Assembly: GCA_015487515.1 (NCBI GenBank) | Contig: WFPQ01000289.1 | Span: 1-6,242, forward strand | Direction of reading: 5' to 3' | Length of the DNA stretch: 6,242 nt | Source of the DNA: Hyphomicrobiales bacterium | Lineage (GTDB): Bacteria; Pseudomonadota; Alphaproteobacteria; Rhizobiales; Devosiaceae | Shown here: in pieces, positions 1-5,655 of the stretch | How positions within the stretch are numbered: the stretch's first letter is position 1 | Layout of the letters: each line of letters starts with the position of its first letter | Position numbers and translations under genes: made by a program | Notes under the pieces: model-generated | Database searches by the model: none | Seen by the model: the letters and a program-made list of their open reading frames with translations, nothing else | Told to the model about the DNA's origin: nothing

Positions 1-1008
1 GAACTGGCCAGCAGGCTTTTTCCGACGGCGGCACCGGCCGCAAGGGCAAAGGCGGCCTCCACCCTTGGATATTCCCGGTTTCTTTCTCCAAAGCTGGAAC
101 AACTGGTGGTGGCCAACATCGGAGACGATCTGCTTTCATACCTGGAAGAAGCCCCGGCCCTTTCGGAACAGACCATGGTTGGAATGATAAGCACGGCCGA
201 TACCAGGGTCTGTGCCGTTCTGGCGGGGCGGGATGATGTTCCGAACGTGGCGCTGGCAAAACTGTTCCAGTTGAACAGCCGCCGGGTTTACAGGGCGCTG
301 GCCAAAAACCCCGCCGTCAGACCCAAGGGACCATACCTGAATGCCATGGCCCGTTCTGCACAGATGGATCACAAGGTTGCAAAATACCTGGCCGAACGCG
401 AGGATTTTGACACGGCACTGCTGGCACCGGCCTTCTTTGATCTGTCCGAGGAAAACCGCCTCAAGGTAATCGAGGCCTTCTCGCTCAGAAAAACTCCGGA
501 TGCACCGATAAAACGAACGATCGAACAGATTTCCCTGGCCAAGGATGACCTGGCAAAGGCACTGATGAAGCTGTTCATGGAAAACCGGCGCCCCGAAGTG
601 ACCAGGCTGCTGACCCAGATTACCGGCATGGACGAGGTGAGGTGCGGACAGATAGCCCACGATGTCAGCGGTGCAGCCCTGTTCGTGGTGCTAAGGGCCT
701 TTGGACTTAATTCCAAGGAAGGTCTGAAGGTAATAATTCATGCCACCTCCCGTGAAGAGGAAGAGCGCTCCCAGAGCCTTGGAACATTCGCCCGCATGTT
801 CCAGAACATAAGCACCGATGCCATGGCGTTTCTACTCAGCACCTGGAGATCGGAAGTCAACCTTCTTGATCTGAACAAGCCGCAATATCGACCGTTCGGA
901 GAAGAAACCAGGCGCGCGGGCAAAAATACCCGCAGGATTTCCAATGATCCGGTGGTGACCCAGGCGGTAAATGCGCTGGAACGTATCGGAGCGCGCAGGG
1001 CCAGCTAG
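1..1008 (+). CDS. DUF2336-like helical protein, 5' partial
   Basis: The reading frame is open from the first base of the window to a TAG at 1006-1008, giving 335 visible codons. A GTG at 106 could start it, but in-frame sequence upstream (LASRLFPTAAPAARAKAAST...) is protein-like and lacks a stop, so the true start is most likely outside the window. The product is predicted to be soluble and almost entirely alpha-helical, with no signal peptide or membrane segment in the visible part. Repeating helical units (for example ALAKLFQLNSRRVYRALAKN and KVAKYLAEREDFDTALLAP) resemble the HEAT-like repeats of DUF2336 proteins, an alphaproteobacterial family without an established biochemical function. 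The C-terminal part carries a block around IAHDVSGAALFVVLRAFGLN, followed by a basic tail. The family assignment is from general resemblance and is moderate; the gene being real is nearly certain. It converges with the DUF1491 gene across 20 bases that show no terminator hairpin. Confidence 0.72.
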   Translation, partial: ELASRLFPTAAPAARAKAASTLGYSRFLSPKLEQLVVANIGDDLLSYLEEAPALSEQTMVGMISTADTRVCAVLAGRDDVPNVALAKLFQLNSRRVYRALAKNPAVRPKGPYLNAMARSAQMDHKVAKYLAEREDFDTALLAPAFFDLSEENRLKVIEAFSLRKTPDAPIKRTIEQISLAKDDLAKALMKLFMENRRPEVTRLLTQITGMDEVRCGQIAHDVSGAALFVVLRAFGLNSKEGLKVIIHATSREEEERSQSLGTFARMFQNISTDAMAFLLSTWRSEVNLLDLNKPQYRPFGEETRRAGKNTRRISNDPVVTQAVNALERIGARRAS

Positions 1009-1028
1009 ATACAGGAATATTTCCCCCA

Positions 1029-1376
1029 TCAGACGTCTGCGCTGATGACGGCAAGACCATGATCACCATTGCGGCTTTCAAGGGTCAGCAGCCAGAAATC
1101 CGGATCAAAACCGGCCTCGCGTTCAATTCTTTCATGAACCATGGCATTGTCCACCATTTCAAGAACGGGTTGAAACAGCCATCGGGTTTCATCATCCCCA
1201 TGCATGAAACCCGGAGCCTTGACAAAAAGGGAGCTCTGACCGTTCAGGTGGTCGATCTCAACCCAGACCTGGCCTGCAATGGCATCTCCGCGCCTTGAAA
1301 CCACACATATATTACCCGCATCATTGTGGCGCCTGACAAAGGCCGAACACCACAAATCTGCCCTGATGGACGCCAT
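1029..1376 (-). CDS. DUF1491 family protein
   Basis: This is a 115-residue soluble protein, a usual length for DUF1491, a small alphaproteobacterial family of unknown function. Recognisable features are an N-terminal strand/helix with LWCSAFVRR, the RRGD motif at about residues 28-31, an alternating hydrophobic strand (GQVWVEIDHLNG) at about 35-46, and the C-terminal block FDPDFWLLTLESRNG at about 90-104. The ATG at 1376-1374 is preceded by an AGGT-containing purine stretch about 9 bases upstream, which supports this start. It is the last gene of the leftward operon, starting 13 bases after the stop of the peptidoglycan-binding protein. There is no signal peptide, membrane segment or catalytic motif. 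Placement behind an envelope protein and a sensor kinase is suggestive but does not define a role. I am confident in the family and make no functional claim. Confidence 0.85.
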   Translation of the reverse strand: MASIRADLWCSAFVRRHNDAGNICVVSRRGDAIAGQVWVEIDHLNGQSSLFVKAPGFMHGDDETRWLFQPVLEMVDNAMVHERIEREAGFDPDFWLLTLESRNGDHGLAVISADV

Positions 1377-1389
1377 GATACCGACCTTG

Positions 1390-2400
1390 TCAGGTTATGG
1401 CCCCGGCCTCTTCAAGCCACACCAGCAATTGCGGGGTTATGCGTCCCGTCATGTCAAAACTCTTGAAATTCTCGAATTCCCTGATTGCGCGGGCCATGGA
1501 ATCTCCAAGGACGCCGTCGATGGGACCATAATAAAATCCAAGGCTGGACAGTCCACGCTGGATCTTTCTGATCATTTCCACGTCGGCCTGCAGCTCGTTG
1601 AAAGGCCGGGCCACCTCTTGAGCAGGGGCCGATGTTGCAGCGGCATCGCCGGGCCCGGAAGCGGCAACGGAGGTGGCGATATCCCTGAGCAGATCAGGGA
1701 CAGCCTGGTCACGTTCATCCACATGGGGCCGGGCATCATCAGCCCGAACACCGGCAGCAGGAATGCCGGCGGGGGAATTCTGTTGCGCCGGCGATTGCCC
1801 TGCCGGCTGGCCAGCCACCACCTGCCCGTCGCCAAAGGCAATGATCTGGCCAATGACCTCCGGACTCATCGCACCTCTTACGGGGAGCCCCTGCTGACGC
1901 TCAAAAGCACGTATGGCATCGGCAGTCAGGGGACCATAATAACCATCAACCTTTCCGGAAAACAGGCCCATCTCCAAAAGAGCCGCCTGGGCCCGGGCAA
2001 GTATCTCGTTGGTAACCTTGTCGATGACCAGCGGCTGCACGGGAGAAACGGGAGCAGGAATAGGCTGGGACAGGGGCTGAACGGAACCAGTGGTCCCGGG
2101 CCGGTAAGAAATCGGCTCCCGGGGTTTGGGTGCAACCATGTTCTGAATGGAAGAATTATTGGCCGAAACCGCTGCTGCCTGCTGTTGCAATGAAAACATC
2201 GGGGCCGGATGCACCCCGCTCTGCCAGAACAGCGCATTGGCAAAAGACATGGTCAGGGCAAAACCAAGCAGGCCAATGGCGACATTTTGCAACGGATTGT
2301 TGAAAAACAGGGAAAGGGACCAGGCAAGTATTCGCCTTAGAAATCCAAGAACAGACCCGGTAAGGGCAATGGGGGCTTGATAAAGGGTTGATGTGGTCAT
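1390..2400 (-). CDS. Membrane-anchored protein with two peptidoglycan-binding-type domains
   Basis: The 336-residue product has a short N-terminal region with RR at 22-23, then one hydrophobic segment at about residues 37-58 (VAIGLLGFALTMSFANALFW). By the positive-inside rule the long C-terminal part should lie in the periplasm. A Pro/Ser/Gln-rich linker (about 90-125) leads to a first PG_binding_1-type domain at about 131-187 (VDGYYGPLTADAIRAFERQQ). A low-complexity Ala/Gly/Pro/Gln linker (about 190-265) follows, then a second such domain at about 273-331 (IDGVLGDSMARAIREFE). No hydrolase, transpeptidase or lytic transglycosylase domain is visible, so it may be a binding or scaffold protein and not an enzyme. 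The ATG overlaps the upstream kinase stop as ATGA (2400-2397), and the 20 bases before it show no Shine-Dalgarno sequence. Translation is therefore probably coupled to the kinase. Peptidoglycan binding is inferred from the fold; such domains can also bind other partners. Confidence 0.88.
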   Translation of the reverse strand: MTTSTLYQAPIALTGSVLGFLRRILAWSLSLFFNNPLQNVAIGLLGFALTMSFANALFWQSGVHPAPMFSLQQQAAAVSANNSSIQNMVAPKPREPISYRPGTTGSVQPLSQPIPAPVSPVQPLVIDKVTNEILARAQAALLEMGLFSGKVDGYYGPLTADAIRAFERQQGLPVRGAMSPEVIGQIIAFGDGQVVAGQPAGQSPAQQNSPAGIPAAGVRADDARPHVDERDQAVPDLLRDIATSVAASGPGDAAATSAPAQEVARPFNELQADVEMIRKIQRGLSSLGFYYGPIDGVLGDSMARAIREFENFKSFDMTGRITPQLLVWLEEAGAIT

Positions 2401-4280
2401 AGGGCAATGCTTTTTTGTTCGGGCCAGTGGCCGGTCTTGACTTCAGATGTTTTCCTGATCATCGGAGTTACTATGCGGGGCTCTACCTGTTTTTTCTGTG
2501 GTCCCTTGATGGGCAGCAATACCGTCATGACAGAACCCTGCCCCACCTCGGACTGGATCTTGAGAACTCCCTGGTGCAAATCGACAAGTCCCTTGACAAT
2601 CGACATGCCAAGGCCAGTACCCTCATATTTGCGGGACAGGCTGTCGTGGGCCTGAAAAAACGCCTCCCCGATACGTTCGACAGCCTCGGGACTCATGCCA
2701 ATACCCGTATCCCTGACACTGATACTGAGCCTTTCTCCCTGGCGCCTGACATTGATATGAACCTGGCTGCCCGGGTTAGAAAACTTGATCGCGTTGGAAA
2801 TCAGGTTGATCAATATCTGGCGGCAGGCACGCTCGTCTCCCACCATGGCCGGCAGATTGCTGTTCAGATTTGCCACCAGTTCCACATCTCTTTCGGCGGC
2901 ATTGGCCTCCATCATCTTCACGCAGGGGCGCACCAGGTCCACGGGATCAAAACTGGTCAGTTGCAGTTCGAACTTTCCGGCCTCGATTTTGGACATGTCG
3001 AGCAGCATGTTTACGACCTCCAGCAAATGCTGTCCGCTTTCATTGATCAGTTGAACATATTCCCGGTGGGCCGGCTGAATCTGGCCGCCTATTCCATTGC
3101 TCATCATTTCCGAAAAGCCGACGATGGCATTAAGGGGGGTACGCAGTTCGTGGCCCATGGTGGCCAGAAAGGCCGATTTGGACCTGGATGCAGCCTCGGC
3201 GCTCCTTCTGGCCTCTATCAGTTCAAACTCGTGATCCTTGCGATCGCTGACATCACGCAGCAGGGCAACGGTTTCCCATTTTTTTCTGGGCAGGTTCTTG
3301 TTAACGACGGGAGAGAAAAACACCTCGATCCAGATATAAGAGGGAGCGCCGGGTAAAGAACTGTCGTCATCGCGGCGTATTCTGACATCTATTATCTCGC
3401 TCTTGCTATTATGAACGGCATCAGAAAGAGTCTTTAAAAACAAGGGGCGGTCCAGAATGTGAACCCGCTCCAGCAAACCCTGTCCCAGCAATTCATAACG
3501 GGGAACGCCAAGCAGATCCTCGGTCAGTTCGGATGCAAAAAGCAGTTCTGCATCGGATGCAAAACGCACATAGCCATCGCCCATGTGCTCGGCAAGGTGA
3601 CGAACGGCGGCATTGTGGGCCTTGTCCCGCTCCCGGCCCAGCTTGTAAAGACGCACTGCACTATAAGTCTGCAACGATACGATCATGGCGCAATATATGG
3701 CACCGGTCCAGCCAATGACCGTGCTGGCAACCAGCAGGTCCGGCAACCAGCCGGTAAAGGTCACCCCGGAAAACAGGGCCAGGGCCGACAGTGTAAACCA
3801 TATGTTCTTGCCAGACTTGTGAATTCCGGCAATGGCCAGATGAACCGCAGACAATATTATTATCGCCATGCCCGGATCAACCAGAGCAGGATCGGCAACC
3901 GTTAGCAGAAATCCGCCCATGGTTATGGCAACCAGTTCAACCCTGGTGGCATCACCATAACGCCCCTTGCGGGCCGCCGATGCCGAGGCAACCCCAGCCG
4001 CCATCACCAGGAGAGAGAGGGAAATGGGAACGAATTCCCCTTCAAGGGCGGCAATCCAGGCAAGAGGAAACATGGCAAGGGCGGTGATGAACATCGCAAT
4101 CGCCATCTTTTCCTTCAGACTGCGGCGCAAACGGGGACGGGGCCCAAGACCCAGCATTTTCCTTATATGGAATTTTATGGAATCTCCAGCTTGCCCGGTT
4201 TCAGGCTCTCCATTTGCCAGGCCGGGCCGTTCGGCACCGCTTGCAGAACTCCTGAACTGGGACGGTTCTTTGATACTCAT
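2397..4280 (-). CDS. Multi-pass membrane PAS sensor histidine kinase (PleC/DivJ-like architecture)
   Basis: From the ATG at 4280 the product is 627 residues. It has a polar N-terminus of about 55 residues, then five or six hydrophobic segments between about 60 and 204. A PAS-type domain spans about 228-345 and ends in the usual LLRDVSDRK junction. A HisKA domain carries GHELRTPLNAIVGFSEMM with phosphoacceptor His377. The HATPase_c domain has an N-box (NLISNAIKFSN, Asn496), a G1 box (DTGIGM, 524-529), an FF pair in the F-box and a G2 box (GTGLGMSIV, 554-562), so all catalytic motifs are intact. It lacks a receiver domain and no response regulator gene is nearby, so it acts in trans on an unlinked partner. 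The sequence is of the alphaproteobacterial PleC/DivJ/PdhS type; DivJ is a guess from multi-pass topology plus PAS. A TTG at 4334 would add 18 residues. I prefer ATG 4280 because its product begins with ordinary polar sequence and a GGAG lies about 12 bases upstream. First gene of the leftward operon. Confidence 0.92.
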   Translation of the reverse strand: MSIKEPSQFRSSASGAERPGLANGEPETGQAGDSIKFHIRKMLGLGPRPRLRRSLKEKMAIAMFITALAMFPLAWIAALEGEFVPISLSLLVMAAGVASASAARKGRYGDATRVELVAITMGGFLLTVADPALVDPGMAIIILSAVHLAIAGIHKSGKNIWFTLSALALFSGVTFTGWLPDLLVASTVIGWTGAIYCAMIVSLQTYSAVRLYKLGRERDKAHNAAVRHLAEHMGDGYVRFASDAELLFASELTEDLLGVPRYELLGQGLLERVHILDRPLFLKTLSDAVHNSKSEIIDVRIRRDDDSSLPGAPSYIWIEVFFSPVVNKNLPRKKWETVALLRDVSDRKDHEFELIEARRSAEAASRSKSAFLATMGHELRTPLNAIVGFSEMMSNGIGGQIQPAHREYVQLINESGQHLLEVVNMLLDMSKIEAGKFELQLTSFDPVDLVRPCVKMMEANAAERDVELVANLNSNLPAMVGDERACRQILINLISNAIKFSNPGSQVHINVRRQGERLSISVRDTGIGMSPEAVERIGEAFFQAHDSLSRKYEGTGLGMSIVKGLVDLHQGVLKIQSEVGQGSVMTVLLPIKGPQKKQVEPRIVTPMIRKTSEVKTGHWPEQKSIAL

Positions 4281-4410
4281 TACTAAAACTTGCTCCGCTG
4301 CCGTGCTTTTACAGCTTTTACGCACCTTCCCCAACAGCCCCTAAAACACCCTTAAGCAATTTGTCCAAACCAGGCATGGGGCAGAAAAAACGGGCCGTTT
4401 CCGATTGTTT

Positions 4411-4425
4411 TTAAGGTTAGAGTAA
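4411..4425. promoter_or_regulatory. Possible CtrA-type binding site (TTAA-N7-GTAA)
   Basis: The bases TTAA at 4411-4414, seven bases, then GTAA at 4422-4425 match the alphaproteobacterial CtrA consensus TTAA-N7-TTAA at 7 of 8 positions. On the minus strand it reads TTAC-N7-TTAA. It lies about 131 bases upstream of the kinase start and about 205 upstream of the DUF5330 start, so it could affect either direction. Such short sites also occur by chance in AT-rich DNA, and this one is given weight only because the adjacent gene encodes a kinase of the PleC/DivJ type. Confidence 0.28.
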
Positions 4426-4448
4426 ACAGAATATTTCCGTTCCCAATT

Positions 4449-4477
4449 TTGAAGAACAGATAAAAAACCAATAAAAT
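4449..4477 (+). promoter_or_regulatory. Candidate sigma-70-type promoter for the DUF5330-sufE unit
   Basis: TTGAAG at 4449-4454 and TAAAAT at 4472-4477 are separated by 17 bases, matching 4 of 6 and 5 of 6 consensus positions with ideal spacing. It faces right and would give a leader of about 145 bases before the ATG at 4630. The -10 hexamer lies inside a 12-base palindrome, where a regulator could block it. Prediction from sequence only. Confidence 0.4.
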
Positions 4478-4482
4478 TTTAT
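4471..4482. repeat. AT-rich perfect palindrome overlapping the candidate -10
   Basis: ATAAAATTTTAT is a perfect 12-base palindrome. A second, overlapping inverted repeat pairs GATAAAA (4459-4465) with TTTTATC (4477-4483). It could be an operator or simply a by-product of an AT-rich promoter; it matches no regulator site I can name. Confidence 0.35.
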
Positions 4483-4543
4483 CCAGTTCCAGCAAGGTCA
4501 CTTAACGGGTCCGAAATAGAAGATGGCGACAAGTTCGAGCCGG

Positions 4544-4570
4544 TCTGAAGAACTTCATTCTGAAGAATTT
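4544..4570. repeat. Short tandem-spaced direct repeat TCTGAAGAAnTT
   Basis: TCTGAAGAACTT starts at 4544 and TCTGAAGAATTT at 4559. They agree at 11 of 12 positions and are offset by 15 bases. They lie in the predicted leader about 60-85 bases before the DUF5330 start. An offset of 15 is not a whole number of helical turns, which argues mildly against a paired protein site. Confidence 0.3.
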
Positions 4571-4629
4571 AGCTCCGGCAAAATTTAACTCCCAGCAGCG
4601 TATGGGAACAAAACCGTGGAACTTGCCCA

Positions 4630-4986
4630 ATGATGTTGATCCGATCCGCATTCTGGCTGACCCTGGCATTTTTGATAATCGGGCCACGGTTCGAGATGAA
4701 AGACACGCTTTACGAGATTCCCCAGGATACCATGAGAAGCGCAGAGCAGCTGGTGGTCGAGCAGGTCAATGCAGGCAAATGCTCTTCGCTCGAATGTATC
4801 GGAACCAGAATGGCCATTTCGGCCGGAATGCAGGCAGTATCGGAAATGGGCAATTCCCTGGTACCGGCACCCGGCAACAGGTTTGCGGACAGGAGCGAGA
4901 ACGATCATGGCAACAAGAACACGATTCAGGAACAGGGGAAAGAAATACCGCCAAGACCCCGTCCCAGGATAATCAGGGCCGGATAG
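4630..4986 (+). CDS. DUF5330-like small membrane-anchored protein
   Basis: The 118-residue product begins with MMLIRSAFWLTLAFLIIG, one hydrophobic segment at about residues 3-18 that would act as an uncleaved anchor or a signal sequence. A short amphipathic region follows, with two cysteines five residues apart (Cys51 and Cys56 in KCSSLEC). Next comes a helix with AISAGMQAVSEMGNS (63-76), then a polar, proline/arginine-rich tail. The order of N-terminal RxAFWL hydrophobic helix, C-x4-C, then Ala/Gly-rich helix resembles DUF5330, a short alphaproteobacterial family of unknown function that I recall near sufE. The polar tail after about residue 85 is not part of the pattern I remember. Two ATG codons stand in tandem at 4630 and 4633; a weak GGAA lies about 8 bases upstream of the first. 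If the C-terminal part is exported, the cysteines could form a disulfide. No function is established. Confidence 0.7.
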   Translation: MMLIRSAFWLTLAFLIIGPRFEMKDTLYEIPQDTMRSAEQLVVEQVNAGKCSSLECIGTRMAISAGMQAVSEMGNSLVPAPGNRFADRSENDHGNKNTIQEQGKEIPPRPRPRIIRAG

Positions 4987-5093
4987 AAGCCAAGGGAGCC
5001 GTAAAAAACAACAGGCAGAAAAACGAACGAAAAACAAAACCAAAGTCCGCACCCCACAGTCCCCGACACTTCCTGATGGTGCGGCCTTTGCCA

Positions 5094-5126
5094 GAGCCGC
5101 AGGAGCGCTGCCCCGCCCTGCGGCTC
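5094..5126 (+). terminator. Strong stem-loop between the DUF5330 gene and sufE
   Basis: GAGCCGCAGG (5094-5103) and CCTGCGGCTC (5117-5126) form a perfect 10-base inverted repeat, 8 of 10 pairs being G-C, around a 13-base loop. Downstream is AAATCCAATTTTATCTT, where the T-run starts about 8 bases after the stem and is interrupted. It is therefore not a textbook intrinsic terminator. It could be a weak terminator or attenuator that lowers sufE expression from the upstream promoter, or an mRNA processing or stability element. It ends 51 bases before the sufE start. Confidence 0.45.
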
Positions 5127-5177
5127 AAATCCAATTTTATCTTGGCCTTGCAGGACATGTTGGGATAAACAGCCTCC

Positions 5178-5603
5178 ATGAGCAACCAACTTGACCATGA
5201 AGAAATCTCTTCCAACCTCGAATTTCTCGATGACTGGGAGGACAGGTACCGTTATCTCATCGAATTGGGAGAAAAGCTTCCTCCCATGGATGAAAGCGAC
5301 AGGATTGACGACAACAAGGTGAACGGGTGTGTCTCCCAGGTCTGGCTCAGTACCCGGGCCAGAACTGAAAACGGCGTGAACCACATTCACATGAGCGCCG
5401 ATTCGGATGCAATGATAGTCAAGGGGCTGGTGGCGGTGCTGATGGCATATTATTCTGGAAAACCCGCCGAATGGATTGCAAGCAACGATGCGGGCACCCT
5501 GTTCGATGAACTGGGCCTGCGTGAACACCTGACCTCGCAACGGGCAAACGGCCTGAATGCAATGATAAAAAAGATCAGGTCCCTGGCCCGGGAATATATA
5601 TAA
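5178..5603 (+). CDS. sufE: SufE-family Fe-S cluster assembly sulfur acceptor
   Basis: The 141-residue cytosolic product matches SufE in length and motif order. An N-terminal helix (ISSNLEFLDDWEDRYRYLIELGEKLPP) leads to the active-site loop DNKVNGCVSQVWL, with the sulfur-accepting cysteine at residue 51. The central strand, with acidic and aliphatic residues (HMSADSDAMIVKGLVAVLM), and the helical C-terminus (FDELGLREHLTSQRANGLNAMIKKI) are both typical of the family. SufE takes persulfide sulfur from the SufS cysteine desulfurase and passes it to the SufBCD scaffold; neither partner is encoded here. The paralogue CsdE has the same fold, so the symbol is by family. The ATG at 5178 has only a weak purine-rich stretch (GGGA) about 12 bases upstream. 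It follows the DUF5330 gene by 191 bases containing a stem-loop, so shared transcription is uncertain. Confidence 0.93.
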   Translation: MSNQLDHEEISSNLEFLDDWEDRYRYLIELGEKLPPMDESDRIDDNKVNGCVSQVWLSTRARTENGVNHIHMSADSDAMIVKGLVAVLMAYYSGKPAEWIASNDAGTLFDELGLREHLTSQRANGLNAMIKKIRSLAREYI

Positions 5604-5655
5604 GACCCGATCAGAACACCGTCCGGAAAGGCGCCAACACGGCCGAAGGTCGGTA

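Larger units (their letters stand above)
4281..4629. other. Divergent intergenic region between the kinase operon and the DUF5330-sufE unit
   Basis: This 349-base stretch has no convincing gene, unless the kinase starts at the TTG at 4334. It is richer in A+T than its flanks, most clearly from about 4400 to 4485, as expected for a region carrying promoters for both directions. It contains a near-consensus TTAA-N7-GTAA element, a right-facing promoter candidate, a 12-base palindrome and a direct repeat, each listed separately. I found no convincing -35/-10 pair facing the kinase: the best was TTGGAC-N17-TTTAGG on the minus strand, with only about half the consensus positions matched. No hairpin with a T-run and no RNA gene was recognised. 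Confidence 0.7.

Noticed and set aside
1522..1942. A repeated 13-base string GGGACCATAATAA at 1522 and 1930
   Set aside because: Both copies encode Tyr-Tyr-Gly-Pro, but at non-equivalent positions of the two peptidoglycan-binding domains. Coincidental codon use explains it better than a functional repeat.
1279..2193. A 304-codon plus-strand open frame opposite the peptidoglycan-binding gene
   Set aside because: Its translation is low-complexity and Gly/Arg/His-rich with no recognisable motif. The opposite strand encodes two clear domains and a membrane anchor.
2415..3356. A 313-codon plus-strand open frame opposite the kinase
   Set aside because: It is antisense to the HisKA and HATPase motifs, which are unmistakable on the minus strand. 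The translation shows no family features.
4546..4560. An iron-regulator site (RirA or Irr type) in the DUF5330 leader
   Set aside because: TGA is followed by TCA after six bases instead of nine, and no full Irr-type inverted repeat is present.
4602..5168. A 188-codon plus-strand frame overlapping the DUF5330 gene
   Set aside because: The translation is Arg/Gln/Gly-rich without hydrophobic structure. The overlapping frame from 4630 has an N-terminal membrane helix and family-like motifs.
5142..5169. A possible promoter TTGGCC-N16-GATAAA just before sufE
   Set aside because: The -35 match is poor and the -10 would leave almost no leader before the ATG at 5178.
5604..5655. A bidirectional terminator between sufE and the DUF6456 gene
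   Set aside because: Only four-base stems can be drawn and there is no T-run on either strand.
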